DNA of 6,803 nucleotides from Rhodocyclaceae bacterium (GTDB taxonomy: Bacteria > Pseudomonadota > Gammaproteobacteria > Burkholderiales > Rhodocyclaceae). The DNA lies in the NCBI GenBank assembly GCA_030682595.1, contig JAUXNZ010000219.1:1-6803 (forward strand), written 5' to 3'. Shown here piece after piece: positions 5,701 through 6,803 of this stretch (positions within the stretch are counted from its first letter, which is position 1; the number at the start of each line of letters is the position of its first letter). The notes under the pieces were generated by a model. That model worked only from the letters and a program-made list of their open reading frames with translations. It did not search any database and was not told where the DNA came from. A program made the translations under genes and the position numbers.

Positions 5701-6803
5701 GTGCTTGAACGTCGCCTCTTCGAGCACGAAATCGAAGAGCGCCTGGATGCGCTGTTATTCGCGTCGTCCGCGCATCGCAAGATCGATACCCTGGCTGCCC
5801 AACTTGAAGTATTGCCGCGAGTACAGCAGGAACTTGTCATGCGCTGGGCGGGGGTGGCGGCGCAGACCTATGCCGAAATCGGCCATATGATTGCCACGCT
5901 CGCGCCCCAGGCGCTGGCGCGAATGGATACGGCGGGTTTCGAAGCCTGGGTAATCAGGGCGCTCGATGCCTACGATAGCAAGGGCGTGCGTCAGGCGATG
6001 GAATCCCTGCGCGATCTGGACGGCTTCATCGCTGTCCGCGAGGGACGCCGTTCCGTCCGCCTGACCGAAGTTGAACAACGGCTGGCCCGTTTTGTCCAGG
6101 GGCTCTCCGGCCGGGCGCTCAGCCTGAAAGCGGGCACTTACCCCTGGACCGACACCGAGACGATTTACCTGCCTGATTCCATAGCGCAGTACGCTGCCGC
6201 CGAAGACAACCGCCTGCTATACACCGGACTGGCAGTGCAGATGTGGGCGCAGACGCGCTATGGCACGTTCAACGTTGATCTGGAAGCCGCTCTCGCCCGT
6301 TGGTCCGATCACGAGGCGGCGCTCAACTGGCTGGAGGTGCTGGAAGCGGTGCGGCTCGAGGCTTGCATCCTGCGCGATCTGCCCGGTCTCGGGTCAATGC
6401 TGCTTGGCTTGCACGGCAATTGGCCCGACGCACTTCACGTGGCACTGGACGACCTGCAAGCGCCGCATGCCGATATCGAGGTGACATTGGCCTGGCTGAC
6501 CCGTTTCATGGGGCAAGACGCCGTCCCGCCAGCGCCGACTTTTATCCCCCGCCTCAACCCGGCGGCGGCGGCACGAGCACGGGCCGAGCGCATCGCTCGC
6601 GAGACCGAAGTCCTGCGCCGCGCGCTTGGTGCGCTGAAGGGTAGCGGGGGCAGAAAGCCGGCGGCGCCCACCGAATTTTCCGCACAACTGAAAACGGAAA
6701 CGGGCGAAATCGAGATCCATCTGGATGGCGATGCGGTGACCTTGCCCCCTGACGCCAAGGCCGCGGCCCAATCGCTGCTGCAGGATCTGGGCGCGCTGCC
6801 GCC
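5701..6803 (+). CDS. CbbO/NorD-like VWA-domain protein, N-terminal part, open at window end
   Basis: The frame from GTG 5701 is open to the last base, 367 codons, with no stop; the gene runs on outside the window. The N-terminus is helical (LERRLFEHEIEERLDALLF). The block YLPDSIAQYAAAEDNRLLYTGLAVQMWAQTRYGTF, about residues 151-185, resembles the conserved segment of CbbO and NorD proteins before their VWA domain (LP...ENRLLYK...GTF). The stretch at about 275-325 is basic, alanine- and arginine-rich. The VWA domain with its MIDAS metal site is expected beyond base 6803 and cannot be checked. The gene follows the CbbQ/NorQ-type ATPase in the same direction, the usual order of such pairs, but 240 bases of palindromic repeat separate them. 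GTG was chosen because no ATG occurs between the in-frame stop at 5629 and codon 47. The family is fairly sure; the start is less so. Confidence 0.8.
   Translation, partial: MLERRLFEHEIEERLDALLFASSAHRKIDTLAAQLEVLPRVQQELVMRWAGVAAQTYAEIGHMIATLAPQALARMDTAGFEAWVIRALDAYDSKGVRQAMESLRDLDGFIAVREGRRSVRLTEVEQRLARFVQGLSGRALSLKAGTYPWTDTETIYLPDSIAQYAAAEDNRLLYTGLAVQMWAQTRYGTFNVDLEAALARWSDHEAALNWLEVLEAVRLEACILRDLPGLGSMLLGLHGNWPDALHVALDDLQAPHADIEVTLAWLTRFMGQDAVPPAPTFIPRLNPAAAARARAERIARETEVLRRALGALKGSGGRKPAAPTEFSAQLKTETGEIEIHLDGDAVTLPPDAKAAAQSLLQDLGALP

Noticed and set aside
5435..5701. A small plus-strand frame of 88 codons over the repeat.
   Set aside because: It overlaps the end of the ATPase gene and covers the palindromic repeat. 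Its composition is that of the repeat and it shows no known domain.

Overview
The window looks like chromosomal DNA of a Gram-negative proteobacterium, most likely a betaproteobacterial sulfur oxidiser (Thiobacillus/Rhodocyclales-like). This is inferred from the genes present, the GC-rich coding sequence and an FNR-type operator. It was not tested by any search. The core is the reversible APS pathway of dissimilatory sulfur metabolism: sat (ATP sulfurylase) and aprBA (APS reductase). No quinone-interacting (qmo) genes or aprM are visible, so the direction (sulfite oxidation or sulfate reduction) cannot be read from the DNA alone.

Layout. Bases 1-665 hold the first 221 codons of sat on the minus strand, cut by the window edge. 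Bases 666-1050 form a 385-base divergent control region. It holds a candidate sat promoter, an FNR/CRP-family box, and a strongly foldable leader directly before aprB. Bases 1051-3557 are aprB and aprA, 20 bases apart, closed by a 13-bp-stem intrinsic terminator. Bases 3661-4611 encode a YkgJ-type cysteine-cluster protein. Bases 4645-5460 encode a MoxR-type AAA+ ATPase of the CbbQ/NirQ/NorQ family. Bases 5467-5698 are a foldable, imperfectly inverted, MITE/REP-like repeat. Bases 5701-6803 are the N-terminal part of a CbbO/NorD-like protein, open at the window end; its VWA domain would lie outside.

How the genes may work together. Sat and AprBA interconvert sulfate, APS and sulfite: in the oxidative direction AprBA turns sulfite plus AMP into APS, and Sat releases sulfate and makes ATP from APS and pyrophosphate. 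CbbQ-CbbO and NorQ-NorD pairs are known activators or maturation chaperones of metalloenzymes or Rubisco. Neither rubisco nor nor genes are present here. The adjacent ATPase/VWA pair, together with a cysteine-cluster protein, is therefore a candidate maturation or activation module for the sulfur enzymes or for a target just outside the window.

The most interesting points are the apr-linked YkgJ-Q-O module, the aprBA leader with mutually exclusive hairpins, the FNR-type box between sat and aprBA, and the palindromic repeat that separates the ATPase from its partner and appears to supply that partner's ribosome binding site.
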